From Lachnospiraceae bacterium (lineage in GTDB: Bacteria; Bacillota; Clostridia; Lachnospirales; Lachnospiraceae), in the NCBI GenBank assembly GCA_022766905.1, contig JALEPU010000152.1:1-32419 (forward strand): a stretch of DNA of 32,419 bases. The letters run 5' to 3'. Both the position numbers and the translations under genes were made by a program. The notes below the pieces were generated by a model, which searched no databases, was not told the origin of the DNA, and saw nothing but the letters and a program-made list of their open reading frames with translations. This document shows positions 32,101 to 32,419 of this stretch, piece by piece. Position 1 is the first letter of the stretch; every line of letters begins with the position of its first letter.

Positions 32101-32129
32101 TTGACAGAGGCAAAATCACATGGTAATAT
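32101..32129 (+). promoter_or_regulatory. rRNA operon promoter P1
   Basis: Perfect TTGACA (32101-32106), 17 bases, TAATAT (32124-32129) with TGG just before it. Confidence 0.8.
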
Positions 32130-32193
32130 ATAACACGTTGTTGCGAAACAACAAATCAAACTCAAAAAAATGTCAAAAAAAATAAAAAAGTTC

Positions 32194-32222
32194 TTGACAT
32201 TGAAAAAAGAGTATGATATATT
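32194..32222 (+). promoter_or_regulatory. rRNA operon promoter P2
   Basis: Perfect TTGACA (32194-32199), 17 bases, TATATT (32217-32222) with TGA just before it. It lies 93 bases after P1, the tandem arrangement usual for rRNA operons. Confidence 0.85.
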
Positions 32223-32229
32223 AAATAAG

Positions 32230-32419
32230 CTGTCACGCAAGAGCAGCAAAGATTGTTTGAAGAAAAGAACAATCTGATATGGACATTGATAACTGAACAA
32301 TAACATGAATCCTTGAAAATTCTAAGAGATTAAATTTTTAAGAACGTTTCTTATAAGAAACGACCCAAATAACAGTAAACGGAAGTTTAGACCAGCAGGT
32401 CTTGACTACGGATACAAAC
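32230..32419 (+). other. Leader of an rRNA operon (16S gene lies beyond the window)
   Basis: After P2 there is no ORF but a series of hairpins: AGATTGTT (32250-32257) with AACAATCT (32268-32275), and an 18-base palindrome CGTTTCTTATAAGAAACG (32345-32362). The stretch GATAACTGAACAATAACATGA near 32287 resembles the leader found ahead of 16S genes in Lachnospiraceae. The 16S 5' end is not in the window. Confidence 0.75.

Overview
The window looks like a chromosomal segment of a low-GC, spore-forming Gram-positive anaerobe, most likely a Lachnospiraceae (Clostridia) member. The pointers are family-level: the Firmicutes order gdpP-rplI-dnaB, a T-box in front of aspS, a pyrophosphate-type phosphofructokinase, a clostridial 2[4Fe-4S] ferredoxin, MecA, the sporulation protein YyaC, a DUF5711 protein, and strong AGGAGG ribosome sites with TTGACA/TATAAT promoters throughout. 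No mobile element, CRISPR array, phage gene or obvious foreign-composition island is visible.

Layout. 1-1308: end of a YesM/LytS-type sensor kinase overlapping its AraC-type (YesN-like) response regulator. 1418-3481: a small rubredoxin-like zinc/iron ribbon protein and a TPR-DUF4037 protein. 3564-5813: promoter, T-box riboswitch and aspS; the T-box specifier reads AAC (Asn), not Asp. 5855-7722: long structured leader and a sodium:amino-acid (AGCS) symporter. 7904-11748: gdpP (c-di-AMP phosphodiesterase), rplI and dnaB. 11899-12663: a MerR-type DNA-binding protein with a coiled-coil and a basic tail, convergent with a ferredoxin (minus, 12761-12931). 13121-15358: pnp behind a long RNase III-like leader hairpin. 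15502-17040: an L,D-transpeptidase with a structured leader carrying a mini-ORF. 17157-18520: PPi-dependent phosphofructokinase. 18759-19202: tRNA-Ser(CGA) on minus and a DUF1858 protein on plus, with overlapping divergent promoters. 19319-20134: mecA (minus) with an operator-like inverted repeat. 20272-22060: a small unknown protein and an L-cysteine desulfidase/L-serine dehydratase family enzyme.

22155-25809 (minus) is a tight cluster reading LysR regulator, M19 dipeptidase, SH3-NlpC/P60 peptidase and CwlD-like amidase, a peptidoglycan turnover module; mgtC-like (25982-26728) diverges from it. 26791-28941 holds an unknown 92-residue protein, an orphan PTS EIIC-like membrane protein and yyaC. 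29050-32010 is the most novel part: a protein with an inactive-looking MPN/JAB-like domain, one membrane helix and an external LysM domain, followed by a DUF5711 membrane-anchored beta-propeller-like protein and a small basic protein, all co-directional. The window ends in a typical rRNA leader with tandem promoters (32101-32222), so a 16S rRNA gene should begin just beyond the right edge.

The main themes are translation and RNA (aspS, rplI, pnp, tRNA, rrn), the cell wall (L,D-transpeptidase, amidase, NlpC/P60, dipeptidase, LysM protein) and post-transcriptional control (T-box, pnp hairpin, two further structured leaders). Functional calls rest on reading motifs by eye; no database search was done.
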